DNA of 5,830 bases, taken from NCBI GenBank assembly GCA_035317085.1, contig DATHHS010000257.1, positions 1 through 5,830 on the forward strand, written 5' to 3'. The stretch is from VBDM01 sp035317085 (GTDB lineage: Bacteria > Pseudomonadota > Gammaproteobacteria > Burkholderiales > SG8-39). The position numbers were made by a program, and so were the translations under genes. Below, piece after piece: positions 1 to 5,721 of this stretch. The stretch's first letter is position 1, and each line of letters opens with the position of its first letter. The notes beneath the pieces are model-generated. The model was not told the DNA's origin. It did no database searches and saw nothing but the letters and a program-made list of their open reading frames with translations.

Positions 1-411
1 TCCGGCCGCTATGCGTGCATGTACAAACGCTGGCACCTCATCGGTCTGGAAGTCGGAATCTCGGTGGCCTCGGTAGGGCTGAGGCGGGAACCGACCGGCT
101 GTGCGACAGGTTTTCGGGCCGATGCGGTCGCGACCGCGAAACGGGACCTCCGCGCGGGCGAGTTGCTCGACGGCGAGGGCGGATTCACCGTGGTCGGCAA
201 GCTCGCGCCCGCGGCGGATTCGCTGCGCCTGGGGGCACTCCCCCTGGGGCTCGCGCACCAGGTCAGGCTGCTCAATCCCGTGAAGTCCGGCGCTCCGGTG
301 CTCTGGTCTGACGTGGTTTATGACGCAAGCAATGAAGCGGTGAGGCTGCGCCGTGAAATGGAGGCAACTTTCGCACCCGAAGCAGGGCACAGGCTGGCGG
401 CGACTGCGTGA
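1..411 (+). CDS. C-terminal part of a SAF-domain NAD(P)-dependent oxidoreductase, COG4091-like (5' truncated by window)
   Basis: The frame is open from base 1, so the gene starts outside the window; 136 codons and a TGA stop are visible. The translated segment has the signature of the C-terminal half of the predicted homoserine-dehydrogenase-like family (COG4091): HLIGLEVGISVASVGLR, then EPTG.ATGF.ADAVATAKRDL, then a SAF-type domain with RAGELLDGEGGFTVVGKL, ADSLRLGALPLGLAHQVRL, and a closing EAVRLRREMEATF. The Rossmann NAD(P)-binding half would lie upstream. Some members of this family act in sugar-acid or polyol catabolism, and one branch is the Brucella-type DXP reductoisomerase-like enzyme (DRL). 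The visible part cannot choose between these, so no substrate is claimed. It is co-oriented with rpfG, but the 187-nt gap makes a shared operon unlikely. The family call is from memory of conserved motifs. Confidence 0.75.
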   Translation, partial: SGRYACMYKRWHLIGLEVGISVASVGLRREPTGCATGFRADAVATAKRDLRAGELLDGEGGFTVVGKLAPAADSLRLGALPLGLAHQVRLLNPVKSGAPVLWSDVVYDASNEAVRLRREMEATFAPEAGHRLAATA

Positions 412-479
412 TTTGTCCAAAAAAGCATAGTTGGGCTTCTCCCCAATGCTCGCCAAAGGCCCAAGAAACGTGACAAATC
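410..479. repeat. Nested inverted repeats after the SAF-domain gene
   Basis: An outer perfect 8-bp inverted repeat (GATTTGTC at 410-417, GACAAATC at 472-479) encloses an inner 6-bp one (TTGGGC at 431-436, GCCCAA at 459-464). The inner pair could form a weak hairpin with a 22-nt loop. No T-tract follows, so it is not a canonical intrinsic terminator. It overlaps the stop codon of the upstream gene and lies upstream of the putative rpfG promoter, so it could help end upstream transcription. Whether it folds in vivo is unknown. Confidence 0.3.
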
Positions 480-487
480 CGTGGCTT

Positions 488-517
488 CTCGCAATTTCCT
501 CGCAAATATAGTGTAAT
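488..517 (+). promoter_or_regulatory. Candidate promoter region of the rpfG-rpfC operon
   Basis: An AT-rich patch in GC-rich surroundings contains TATAGT (507-512), a good match to a sigma-70 -10 box, overlapped by TGTAAT (512-517). No convincing TTGACA-type -35 box lies at the right distance; the best options match only about half of the consensus. Two copies of CTCGCAA (488-494 and 499-505), 11 bp apart, sit in the spacer. This suggests an activator-dependent promoter, which is inference only. The implied leader to the rpfG start would be about 80 nt. Confidence 0.35.
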
Positions 518-526
518 TAGGTTTAG

Positions 527-565
527 GCTCAGGGGAGGGCAGGCTTGCGCTCAGGGGAGGGCAGG
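527..565 (+). repeat. 17-bp direct repeat, period 22 bp, in the rpfG leader
   Basis: GCTCAGGGGAGGGCAGG occurs perfectly at 527-543 and again at 549-565, separated by CTTGC. Both copies are downstream of the candidate -10 box and upstream of the rpfG ribosome binding site, so they would be transcribed. Each copy holds GGGGAGGG, a purine-rich stretch resembling a strong Shine-Dalgarno sequence but too far from the ATG to serve rpfG. A 22-bp period is two helical turns, compatible with tandem protein binding, but a simple recent duplication explains it equally well. Confidence 0.85.
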
Positions 566-588
566 GGCCGCCGTACCGGGCCGGCGCC

Positions 589-593
589 GAGGA
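589..593 (+). promoter_or_regulatory. Ribosome binding site of rpfG
   Basis: GAGGA lies 5 nt before the ATG at 599. It is the reason for choosing that ATG over the in-frame upstream TTG at 545, which would add 18 Arg/Gly/Pro-rich residues lying across the second copy of the 17-bp repeat and matching nothing in the family. Confidence 0.65.
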
Positions 594-598
594 TTCCA

Positions 599-1708
599 AT
601 GAAAACGACTTCGAAACCGCTTACGCTGGTTCACGATTCGCTCGAGGCCAAGCTCGCGCCGCTCAAGATTCTCATCATCGACGATCAGTCCACCGGCCGG
701 ATCGTGTTGAGCGAGATCATGAGGGGCCTGGACTCGAGCATCGAGGTCGCCACTTTCTCGGACCCGCTGGAGGCGATCGAATACGCGCGCAAGCACCCGG
801 TCGACATGGTGCTCACGGACTACAAGATGCCGAGCCTGGACGGGATCGAAGTGATCCGGAGGCTGCGTCGCATTTTCGGATACGAGGACGTTCCGATCGT
901 GTGCATCACGGTGGTCAACGATCGCGAGGTACGCTACCGCGCCCTGGAGGCCGGAGCGACCGACTTCCTGATTCGCCCGATAGACCGGCTCGAATGCGGT
1001 GCCCGATGCCGCAATCTGCTGAGCTTGCGCCGGCACGAAATTCTCAAGAAAAACAGGACTCGAATCCTCGAGCAGAAAATCGACGAGGCCACGCGTGAAT
1101 TGCGGCGGCGCGAGGTCGAGACCCTGTTCCGGTTGGCCAAGGCCGCCGAGCAGCGCGACAAGGTGACCGGAATGCACCTCGTACGCATGGCCAAGTATTC
1201 CTCCCTCGTCGCCAAGGGCATAGGCCTGTCCTCGGCCGAGCAGGATGCGATCGAGCTGGCTGCGCCGATGCACGATATCGGAAAGATCGGTATTCCGGAC
1301 CGCATCCTGCAGAATCCTGGAAGACTCGACGGCGAGGATCTGCGAGTGATGCAGTCGCATGCGCGCATCGGCTACGACATGCTGAAGGACAGCTCTTCCG
1401 GATACCTGCAGATGGCTGCCGTGATCGCGCTCGGTCATCACGAGAAGTACGATGGCAGCGGCTACCCGACCGGATTGAGGGGCGAGCATATCCCGCTCGA
1501 AGCGCGAATCGTCGCGATCGCCGACGTCTACGACGCGCTGACATCGGTGCGGCCCTACAAAGCGGCTTGGCCAGTGCAAGAGGCGCTCGCGTACATGGAA
1601 CAGCATGCCGGCGCGCATTTCGATCCTCAGCTCGTGGAAATCCTGGGGCGGCACCGCGAAGAAGTGCTCTCGATCGGCGAGCGGTTCGCAGATCAATCGG
1701 CGCAGTAG
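599..1708 (+). CDS. rpfG: RpfG-type response regulator, cyclic-di-GMP phosphodiesterase (receiver + HD-GYP)
   Basis: This is a 369-residue cytoplasmic two-domain protein. The receiver (about 22-140) has the acidic pair D28-D29, phosphoacceptor D74 in LTDYKMP, and T104. At the position of the conserved Lys before Pro there is R126 (FLIRPID). A charged helical linker (about 143-187) leads to the HD-GYP domain (about 178-360). It keeps E184, H193, the HD pair H225-D226 with K229, H254, H280-H281 in GHHEKYDGSGYP (GYP at 288-290), and D309 before VYDALTS, so it should be a catalytically active phosphodiesterase hydrolysing cyclic-di-GMP. By analogy with Xanthomonas, the cognate kinase RpfC phosphorylates it in response to DSF. 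The rpfC gene follows after 17 nt, and no rpfH lies between. Without the rpfC neighbour this could only be called a generic REC-HD-GYP regulator; the context supports RpfG. Confidence 0.93.
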   Translation: MKTTSKPLTLVHDSLEAKLAPLKILIIDDQSTGRIVLSEIMRGLDSSIEVATFSDPLEAIEYARKHPVDMVLTDYKMPSLDGIEVIRRLRRIFGYEDVPIVCITVVNDREVRYRALEAGATDFLIRPIDRLECGARCRNLLSLRRHEILKKNRTRILEQKIDEATRELRRREVETLFRLAKAAEQRDKVTGMHLVRMAKYSSLVAKGIGLSSAEQDAIELAAPMHDIGKIGIPDRILQNPGRLDGEDLRVMQSHARIGYDMLKDSSSGYLQMAAVIALGHHEKYDGSGYPTGLRGEHIPLEARIVAIADVYDALTSVRPYKAAWPVQEALAYMEQHAGAHFDPQLVEILGRHREEVLSIGERFADQSAQ

Positions 1709-1725
1709 CCCGGATCCGAGCTCCG

Positions 1726-4239
1726 ATGGCGCAGAAATCCCTCCTGACACGCTTCCGGGCCCGCCTCACCGGGCGCCCGGACACGGAACACGAGCAGGCG
1801 ATCATCCGCATGCTGGTGGGCGTGGTGCTGTTCCTGTATCTGCTGCCGCAGGCCTTGAGCGGCGGCGAAGTCCGCAACGAGGCACAGTTCTTCGGGGCCA
1901 TGGTGTGCTTCATGGTGCTGGCGGTTGCCGTGTTCGCGTGGATCTATCTGCTGCCGGCTCCTTCGCCCGTGCGCCGCATCAGCGCCTCCTGCCTCGATAT
2001 CGGCGCGACAACGTTCTTCATGTACAACCTGGGCGAGTACGGGACTCCTCTTTATATCATCTATCTGTGGACGATCTTCGGCAACGGATACCGCTACGGC
2101 AAGCCCTACCTGTACAACTCCCTGGCGCTCAGCGTCGCCGGATTCGGGTTTGTCATTGTGGCGAACGGCTACTGGGCGCAGAACCGGATTCTAGGCCTCG
2201 GCCTGCTAGTCGGAATGGTCGTGCTGTCCGTGTACATGGGCAAACTGGTGACGCGCCTGTTCGATTCGCTGCACCGTGCCGAGGCGGCGAACCAGGCGAA
2301 GCGCAGGTTCCTCTCTACCGTGAGCCACGAGATGCGCACTCCGCTCAACGCCGTCGTCGGCATGAACGACCTGTTGCGCGACACGCCTTTGAACGCGGAA
2401 CAGGCCGAGATGGTGAAAGCGATGCACGATGCCTCGCAATCTATTCTCAAGTTGATCGAGGACGTCCTTGATATTTCCAAGATCGAGGCAGGCAAGGTCA
2501 ACATCGAGGAGACCGACTTCGATCTGCATGCCCTGATAAACGGTACTTCCGGAGTGCTTGCGTCTCAGGCCGAGATTCGCGGGCTGCAGCTTCGCAGCCA
2601 CGTCATGCCGGAAGTGCCGCCCGAGCTGCGCGGCGATCCCTATCATCTGCGTCAAGTGCTCTATAACCTGATAGGCAACGGCATCAAATTCACTCAATCC
2701 GGCAGCGTCACCCTGACCGTGTCGAGTCTGGGCGAGAGCGAGCATGCGGTGCGTCTGCGATTTGCCATCCAGGACACGGGAATCGGCATCGCGCCCGAGG
2801 CCCAGGAACGCATTTTCGAGAGCTTTGTCCAGGCGGACAACTCGACCACACGCCGCTACGGCGGCACCGGGCTCGGCACCACGATCTCGAAGCAACTCGT
2901 GGAGATGATGGGCGGTCAGATCGGCCTGACCAGCGCGCTCGGAAAAGGCAGCACTTTCTGGTTCGAGCTGCCCTTCAAGAAACAGACTGCGGGTCAATTG
3001 TCCGAAGCTTCGTTGCGGCTCAACGATATCAGGATCATGTTGCTCGGCTTTGCAGAAGGCGAGTTGCACGTACTAGAGCACGATCTGGCGAGTTGGGGGG
3101 CGCGCGCGGAGCGTGTCGCGGGCGTCGAGGCTGCGGCTGCCCGCCTTTCCGAAGCGCGCTCACTCCGGCATCCCTACCATCTTGTCCTTTTGCGTGAAGA
3201 CGCAAAGACCGAGCCGGATCGTATTCTGGGGCGGCTGCGCAGCGGCCGCGGTCAGAAGGCGCCTCCCACCGTGCTGTGCACGCCGGGCGTATCGGAGATT
3301 CGTCGCTCGGAAGCGCTGGCATGTGGATACGCGGCAGTGCTGGAGATGCCGTTCAAGAAGCGGCTGCTGTTCAACGCCATCCATTCGGCCACCGCAGTCC
3401 AGGGAGGCCAGGAAGGCGTTATTTCACTCAGCGACTACTATGCCGCGCGCGACGCCAACCGGCGTCGCTACCAGATCCTGGTGGCGGAAGATAACGCGGT
3501 CAACCAGCGAGTCATCCTTGGAATACTCGAGCGTGCCGGCCACAAAGTCCGGGTGGTCGGAGACGGCGAGCAGGCTCTCGATGTGCTCGAGAACGAGCGA
3601 TTCGACGTGATTATCATGGACCTCAACATGCCGGAGCTCGGGGGCCTGGACGCCGCGCGGGCCTACCGCTTCATGGACCCGGAGTCCGTACAGGTACCGA
3701 TCATCATGCTTTCGGCTGATGTGACGTCGGAGGCGATGAAAGAGTGCGAGGAGGCGGGGATCGACGCCTTTCTGCCCAAGCCCGTGGAGGCGCGCCGCCT
3801 GCTCGACACCATTGCGGGCTTGATCGCAAAGCGCGCGGCCTTATCCGTCGCGGCGGTGGACGATACGGATGCGCCCCCCGAAGTCGTCAACCCCACGGCA
3901 CTCGCCGAGCTGGAACTCATCGGTTCGGGCAACAGCTTCATGCCGGAGCTCATCAACGGTTTCATCCAGGACGGCGAGGCCCTGCTAAGACAGATGGAAG
4001 CTGCGATCGCCGCGGAGCAATACGAGACGCTGAAGGACCTGGTGCACGCAATGAAGGGGTCGGCGGTGACCCTGGGCGCGAACCAGTTGTGCAAGACCTG
4101 CGTGAGCATCAACGGTCAAACGCATTCCGAGCTGGAAGCGAGTGGGATGCGCCTGCTAAAGGTGGTGCGCGAGCAGTTTCAGCAGGCGTGCACTTCGCTC
4201 CTCGAGTATCTCAAGAAGAGTCAGAGCGCGGCACGCTAG
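1726..4239 (+). CDS. rpfC: RpfC-type DSF sensor, membrane hybrid histidine kinase with receiver and HPt domains
   Basis: The 837-residue protein starts at ATG 1726, chosen because the N-terminus then reads MAQKSLLTRF with LTGRPDTEHEQ at 14-24, resembling the short cytoplasmic DSF-sensing N-terminus of Xanthomonas RpfC; 53 in-frame codons upstream overlap rpfG and look non-coding. Five or six hydrophobic segments lie between about 27 and 175, including the family-typical GEYGTPLYIIYLWTIFGNGYRYG region (103-125). Then follow a dimerisation domain with H201 (SHEMRTP) and an ATPase domain with N318, D350-TGIG and GGTGLG (379-384). Next comes a degenerate receiver (about 433-557) lacking the acidic pair and phospho-Asp. 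A true receiver (581-700) has E588-D589, D632, S663 and K685, and an HPt domain has H774 in HAMKGS. It is longer than Xanthomonas RpfC (about 726 residues) by roughly the extra degenerate receiver. The expected role is DSF perception, phosphorelay to RpfG, and, in Xanthomonas, restraint of RpfF through the receiver. Confidence 0.93.
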   Translation: MAQKSLLTRFRARLTGRPDTEHEQAIIRMLVGVVLFLYLLPQALSGGEVRNEAQFFGAMVCFMVLAVAVFAWIYLLPAPSPVRRISASCLDIGATTFFMYNLGEYGTPLYIIYLWTIFGNGYRYGKPYLYNSLALSVAGFGFVIVANGYWAQNRILGLGLLVGMVVLSVYMGKLVTRLFDSLHRAEAANQAKRRFLSTVSHEMRTPLNAVVGMNDLLRDTPLNAEQAEMVKAMHDASQSILKLIEDVLDISKIEAGKVNIEETDFDLHALINGTSGVLASQAEIRGLQLRSHVMPEVPPELRGDPYHLRQVLYNLIGNGIKFTQSGSVTLTVSSLGESEHAVRLRFAIQDTGIGIAPEAQERIFESFVQADNSTTRRYGGTGLGTTISKQLVEMMGGQIGLTSALGKGSTFWFELPFKKQTAGQLSEASLRLNDIRIMLLGFAEGELHVLEHDLASWGARAERVAGVEAAAARLSEARSLRHPYHLVLLREDAKTEPDRILGRLRSGRGQKAPPTVLCTPGVSEIRRSEALACGYAAVLEMPFKKRLLFNAIHSATAVQGGQEGVISLSDYYAARDANRRRYQILVAEDNAVNQRVILGILERAGHKVRVVGDGEQALDVLENERFDVIIMDLNMPELGGLDAARAYRFMDPESVQVPIIMLSADVTSEAMKECEEAGIDAFLPKPVEARRLLDTIAGLIAKRAALSVAAVDDTDAPPEVVNPTALAELELIGSGNSFMPELINGFIQDGEALLRQMEAAIAAEQYETLKDLVHAMKGSAVTLGANQLCKTCVSINGQTHSELEASGMRLLKVVREQFQQACTSLLEYLKKSQSAAR
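3022..3396 (+). other. Degenerate (pseudo-)receiver domain within rpfC
   Basis: Residues 433-557 of RpfC align by eye with the true receiver further on: IRIMLLGF with YQILVAED, YHLVLLR with FDVIIMD, TVLCTP with IIMLSA, and AVLEMP with AFLPKP. The acidic pair is replaced by G441-F442, the phospho-Asp by R490 and the conserved Lys by M541, while T519 is kept. It should not accept phosphate and may act as a protein-interaction or spacer domain. The alignment is manual; a structure prediction would settle the fold. Confidence 0.7.
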
Positions 4240-4322
4240 CTGAGCGCGAGAACACTGCCGGGGCGGGTCCAAACGCACCGGTCAAGACGAATCGGAACCC
4301 GACCCGACAGGTCATCATCCGC

Positions 4323-4362
4323 GCGATCACCCACACCCCCTAGGGTGGGGCGGTCGCGACCG
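4323..4362. terminator. Hairpin and 12-bp palindrome between convergent rpfC and rpfF, possible terminator
   Basis: GCGATC (4323-4328) can pair with GGTCGC (4352-4357, one G-U), and CCCAC (4330-4334) with GTGGG (4345-4349), giving an 11-bp stem with a small internal loop and a 10-nt loop. Overlapping the right arm is CGGTCGCGACCG (4351-4362), a perfect 12-bp palindrome. No T-run follows on either strand, so intrinsic termination is uncertain. The position between two converging genes, 83 nt after the rpfC stop and 20 nt after the rpfF stop in that gene's reading direction, fits a shared terminator. Confidence 0.4.
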
Positions 4363-4382
4363 GACTCGCGCGCTGTTCGCGC

Positions 4383-5336
4383 TCAGGCAGTCGCGTATTG
4401 CGCTACCGCGTATTGCGCTTCTTCCTGCTCTGCCGTCTCTACGGGGATTGCCGCCGCCGCCCCGCCCTGGATATACCGGAATTGCGAGCGCACGAGGCGG
4501 CTCATCAGCTTGAGATCCTTCTCCTCCAGGCGCATCGCCGCGTCGACCCAGACGTTGGTGATATTGAGCATCTCCTCGTAGCTGACCGGGTGGAAATGCT
4601 GCCGGCAGCTGAATACGGCCTGCATGCCATTGCGGTGCCGGTTGCGGTGGATGAATTCGTTTACAGCCAACTCCCCGGTGCCATCTTCGACGAGATGATC
4701 GACCACCCCCATTTGATGCAGCTCTTCGGCGGTATAGATGCGGCCTGAGAGAATCATTTCCTCGGCGCGTTTCATCCCGAGCCGCCTGCTGAGCAGGCTG
4801 TAGGCGCCCATTCCGGGGAAGAGATTGAACAGGATCTCAGGCATTCCCATGCGCGCTCGGCGCTCCGCGAAGATCAAATTCGAGGAAAGCGCGGTCTCGA
4901 ACCCACCTCCAAGCGCCTCACCCTGCACCAGCGAAATAGTAATCAAAGGGCTGTGGTAGTTGCAGGCCCTCAAATGCATGTTGTCGACACAGAGCTTGGC
5001 GTAGCTCATCAACGCATCGCGGTCCTGGGCTTTGACCCGCTGCACGAACAGCGAAAGATCCCCTCCCAGGTTGAAGACGTTCTCGGTCTTGGAGGCCACC
5101 ACGTAATAGCGAATCTGGCGGAGTTCGCCCTTGTACATCAGGCGCCCGCCACTCCCTTCGATTGCGCTGTCGTGAGCGCGCAGCTCGTTGAGAAGGTCGA
5201 GGTTGAAGCAGGGTACCCCTGACGGTTTCAAATACGTCCACGCTACGGCGTGCTCGGAGTCGAATTTGACCTCGATTTGGTTATACCGCCGTTGAAACAT
5301 CCCTTCTATCGCGTTGTAATCGACCGGTGCGTTCAT
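4383..5336 (-). CDS. rpfF: RpfF-type DSF synthase (crotonase / enoyl-CoA hydratase fold)
   Basis: This 317-residue cytoplasmic protein converts 3-hydroxyacyl-ACP to the cis-2-unsaturated fatty acid signal, with dehydratase and thioesterase activities in characterised RpfF enzymes. The crotonase core shows VVASKTENVFNLGGDLSLF (79-97), QGEALGGGFETAL (138-150) and MGMPEILFNLFPGMGAYSLL (163-182). E147 and E167 are 20 residues apart, matching the catalytic pair E141/E161 of Xanthomonas RpfF with a +6 offset. It is longer than the usual 287-289 residues, mainly because of a low-complexity tail (about 291-317: Ala-rich, then Glu/Gln-rich, then QYAVAQYATA). The start is supported by AGAGAGGA 9 nt upstream. 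It converges on rpfC, as in Xanthomonas. In the known system its activity is restrained by contact with the RpfC receiver. Confidence 0.93.
   Translation of the reverse strand: MNAPVDYNAIEGMFQRRYNQIEVKFDSEHAVAWTYLKPSGVPCFNLDLLNELRAHDSAIEGSGGRLMYKGELRQIRYYVVASKTENVFNLGGDLSLFVQRVKAQDRDALMSYAKLCVDNMHLRACNYHSPLITISLVQGEALGGGFETALSSNLIFAERRARMGMPEILFNLFPGMGAYSLLSRRLGMKRAEEMILSGRIYTAEELHQMGVVDHLVEDGTGELAVNEFIHRNRHRNGMQAVFSCRQHFHPVSYEEMLNITNVWVDAAMRLEEKDLKLMSRLVRSQFRYIQGGAAAAIPVETAEQEEAQYAVAQYATA
4392..4419 (-). repeat. 13-bp direct duplication in the rpfF 3' end
   Basis: CGCGTATTGCGCT occurs at 4392-4404 and 4407-4419, period 15 bp. It encodes the repeated QYA(V/T)A of the RpfF C-terminal tail. 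Being in frame, it looks like a small recent duplication that lengthened the tail without breaking the gene. Confidence 0.85.
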
Positions 5337-5345
5337 GATTGACTA

Positions 5346-5353
5346 TCCTCTCT
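5346..5353 (-). promoter_or_regulatory. Ribosome binding site of rpfF
   Basis: On the minus strand AGAGAGGA lies 9 nt before the ATG ending at 5336. This supports that start; I saw no in-frame alternative further upstream with a comparable site. Confidence 0.65.
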
Positions 5354-5397
5354 ATAGTGTGTTGAAGAAACGGGATTTTTATAAGTTGTTTGCAAGG

Positions 5398-5426
5398 ACT
5401 ATACTCCCAAACCTGCGGCGGCCGAA
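5398..5426 (-). promoter_or_regulatory. Candidate rpfF promoter
   Basis: Minus-strand TATAGT (5398-5403) matches a sigma-70 -10 box. The sequence 17 bp upstream (TTCGGC, 5421-5426) is a poor -35, so an activator may be needed. Two other AT-rich -10-like hexamers closer to the gene (TATAAA at 5378-5383, TATAGA at 5351-5356) lack partners. The 5337-5405 stretch is clearly more AT-rich than its surroundings, as expected of a promoter, but the exact start is not determined. Confidence 0.3.
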
Positions 5427-5626
5427 AGTGGCCTTATTCCGTTGTCCTATGCCGCCGTCATTGGCTCCCGTCAGCCACCGGACAGGGATTATTGCCTTTC
5501 CTGCCCGGAGAATTCCTGATACGCGGGGTGCTCGATGGATCGCCGGCCTGAAAGCTCGTGCGCGCACCTTGGTTCTGGGCGGCCTTGCCCGCGCTGCTGC
5601 TGATGGTCTGCAGCGCGGAGCTGGGT

Positions 5627-5721
5627 GCTGAGGGTGGTGCCGAGGTCGTGCTGCGGTGTGAGGTGGGGCTGAGGTAGTGCCGAGGTAGTACTGAGGCGGG
5701 TTGAGGGGGCGCTGAGGTGGA
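5627..5721. repeat. Degenerate tandem array of about 11-bp units (consensus near GCTGAGGTAGT)
   Basis: Imperfect units run end to end: GCTGAGGGTGGT (5627), GCCGAGGTCGT (5639), a diverged stretch (5650-5667), GCTGAGGTAGT (5668), GCCGAGGTAGT (5679), ACTGAGGCGGG (5690), TTGAGGGGGC (5701) and GCTGAGGTGGA (5711). The unit length is not a multiple of three and stops occur in several frames, so the array is unlikely to encode a repeat protein. Strand asymmetry is strong: the top strand is almost entirely G, T and A. Confidence 0.7.

Noticed and set aside
73..88. GTAGGGCTGAGGCGGG in the first gene resembling a unit of the 5627-5721 array
   Set aside because: It is a single short match inside a well-conserved coding segment, most likely coincidence.
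481..495. Possible sigma-54 promoter (TGGC...GC) before rpfG
   Set aside because: The GG and GC elements are only 6 nt apart instead of 10, so the spacing required by sigma-54 is not met.
1567..1725. Upstream in-frame extension of rpfC overlapping rpfG
   Set aside because: It would add 53 Arg/Ala/Ser-rich residues, an out-of-frame shadow of rpfG. The N-terminus from ATG 1726 matches the known RpfC sensor region, so the shorter start is preferred.
1709..1725. A missing or degraded rpfH between rpfG and rpfC
   Set aside because: Only 17 nt separate the genes, with no trace of a remnant, so there is no evidence of decay here rather than original absence.
551..1750. Long minus-strand open frame (399 codons) opposite rpfG
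   Set aside because: It is antisense to a clearly real rpfG with all family motifs. Long antisense frames are expected in GC-rich genes, and its sequence shows no recognisable domain.
2206..3069. Minus-strand open frame (287 codons) opposite rpfC
   Set aside because: It mirrors the codon bias of rpfC, has no domain signature, and lies fully within the well-supported kinase coding region.
5335..5631. Plus-strand 98-codon frame starting over the rpfF start codon
   Set aside because: It lies in the rpfF promoter and leader, has no clear ribosome binding site, and shows Arg-rich composition without family features.
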